NCBI GenBank assembly: GCA_964517795.1
Contig: CAZFDE010000104.1
Span: 1-7,935, forward strand
DNA: 7,935 nt
Direction: 5' to 3'
DNA from: CAZFDE01 sp964517795
Lineage (GTDB): Bacteria; Planctomycetota; Phycisphaerae; Sedimentisphaerales; Anaerobacaceae
Part shown: one piece after another, positions 7,185-7,935 of the stretch
How the letters are laid out: every line of letters begins with the position of its first letter
How positions within the stretch are numbered: position 1 is the first letter of the stretch
Program-made: the position numbers and the translations under genes
Notes under the pieces: generated by a model
Databases searched by the model: none
The model's input: only the letters and a program-made list of their open reading frames with translations
Told to the model about the DNA's origin: nothing

Positions 7185-7935
7185 ATGCGCATGAAGTTGA
7201 ATCGGGTTATATTTCTGATTGCAGGGCTTATCTACGGCTGCCAATCGTCGTCTTCGAACTATGATTCATGGGCGGTTCACGACCTCAACCGCCCCAAACC
7301 TGAAATTGTTAAACCCGTGGAAGTGCCGGGACAACCGCCATCCAATGCCATTGTGCTTTTCGATGGATCGGATATCTCAAAATGGGAATCGGCCAAAAAC
7401 TCCGGGCCGGTGGATTGGAAAGTCGAGAACGGATACATGGAAGTTGTCAAAGAAACCGGGCCGATCCGAACCAAACAATCATTCGGAAGTTGTCACCTCC
7501 ATATCGAATGGGCGACACCTGAGAAGATCGAAGGACAGGGGCAGTTCAGAGGAAATAGCGGTGTTTTTCTGATGGGCCTGTATGAAATACAAATTTTGGA
7601 TTCTTTCGAAAATCCAACGTATGCGGATGGTCAGGCCGGCGCAGTGTATGGCCAGTATCCACCGTTGTTTAATGTTTGCCGCCCGCCCGGGCAATGGCAA
7701 AGTTATGATATCATCTTTCAAAGGCCGATATTTAAAGCATCCGGAAAACTCAAAGAGCCTGCACGTGTAACGGTAATCCATAACGGCGTTGCTATCCAAA
7801 ATAATGTCACAATTTTGGGAGCGACAGCCCACAAGCAAGAGGCCAAATATTTTCGGCATCCCGATAAACTGCCGCTGCTTTTGCAAGACCATTTGAATCC
7901 GGTACGTTTTCGCAATATCTGGATTGTAGAACTCG
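7185..7935 (+). CDS. DUF1080 / 3-keto-disaccharide hydrolase-domain lipoprotein (3' end outside the window)
   Basis: The frame runs from ATG 7185 off the right edge with no stop, giving 250 visible residues. The N-terminus is a lipoprotein signal: Arg/Lys residues, a hydrophobic stretch and LIYGC with Cys19 as the probable lipid anchor. A Ser/Pro-rich spacer follows. From about residue 55 (IVLFDGSDISKWES) the protein matches the DUF1080 family, a concanavalin A-like beta sandwich. Family motifs include RGNSGVFL (Gly123-Asn124-Ser125), YEIQILDS (133-140), AVYGQYPPL, PPGQWQSYDIIF, VTVIHNGV, LLLQDH (His236) and VRFRNIWIVEL, which is normally the end of the domain. Few residues should therefore be missing. 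The family name 3-keto-disaccharide hydrolase reflects activity on glycosides oxidised at C3, but many members are untested. Unlike the three preceding products, it has no twin-arginine motif, so Sec export is likely. It lies 19 bases after the SGNH gene, probably in the same operon. Confidence 0.92.
   Translation, partial: MRMKLNRVIFLIAGLIYGCQSSSSNYDSWAVHDLNRPKPEIVKPVEVPGQPPSNAIVLFDGSDISKWESAKNSGPVDWKVENGYMEVVKETGPIRTKQSFGSCHLHIEWATPEKIEGQGQFRGNSGVFLMGLYEIQILDSFENPTYADGQAGAVYGQYPPLFNVCRPPGQWQSYDIIFQRPIFKASGKLKEPARVTVIHNGVAIQNNVTILGATAHKQEAKYFRHPDKLPLLLQDHLNPVRFRNIWIVEL

Noticed and set aside
7219..7572. 117-codon + strand open frame in another phase near the right end
   Set aside because: The frame starting at 7185 has a ribosome binding site, a lipoprotein signal and the full set of DUF1080 motifs across the same bases.

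Overview
This window is a compact stretch with every gene on the + strand, probably one operon or part of one, for processing sulfated or acetylated glycans. It looks like a bacterium of the Planctomycetota-Verrucomicrobiota-Kiritimatiellota-Lentisphaerota (PVC) group. The grounds are the gene content: a large HEAT-repeat protein ending in a ThuA domain, several Tat-exported sulfatases, a distinctive Tat-exported SGNH hydrolase, and a lipoprotein with the DUF1080 / 3-keto-disaccharide hydrolase domain. That mix is typical of marine or gut PVC bacteria, with Phycisphaerae-like planctomycetes as one good candidate. The phylum call is inference from gene families, not from a marker gene.

Layout: (1) from the left edge to 2960, the 3' part of a gene whose frame is open through base 1, encoding HEAT repeats, a jelly-roll/LamG-like domain and a C-terminal ThuA domain. 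(2) 2961-3019, a 59-base gap rich in short inverted repeats, one of which pairs with the ribosome binding site of the next gene. (3) 3020-4411, a sulfatase resembling N-sulfoglucosamine sulfohydrolase (sulfamidase). (4) 4404-5804, a second, arylsulfatase-type sulfatase that overlaps the first by 8 bases. (5) 5801-7165, an SGNH hydrolase-like protein that overlaps the second sulfatase by 4 bases (ATGA). (6) 7185 to the right edge, a DUF1080 lipoprotein almost complete at its C-terminus. There is no intergenic stretch longer than 59 bases, and I see no RNA gene, mobile element or CRISPR array.

How the genes may work together (inference): the two sulfatases remove sulfate from a glycan or its oligosaccharides outside the cytoplasm, and the SGNH protein may remove an ester or acetyl group. 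The DUF1080 and ThuA domains both belong to families linked to 3-keto-sugar (oxidise-then-cleave) metabolism of glycosides. All three middle proteins carry twin-arginine signals, so they would be exported already folded. This fits sulfatases whose active-site cysteine must be converted to formylglycine in the cytoplasm. No polysaccharide lyase, classical glycoside hydrolase, transporter, regulator or formylglycine-generating enzyme lies in the window, so the substrate cannot be fixed from this sequence.
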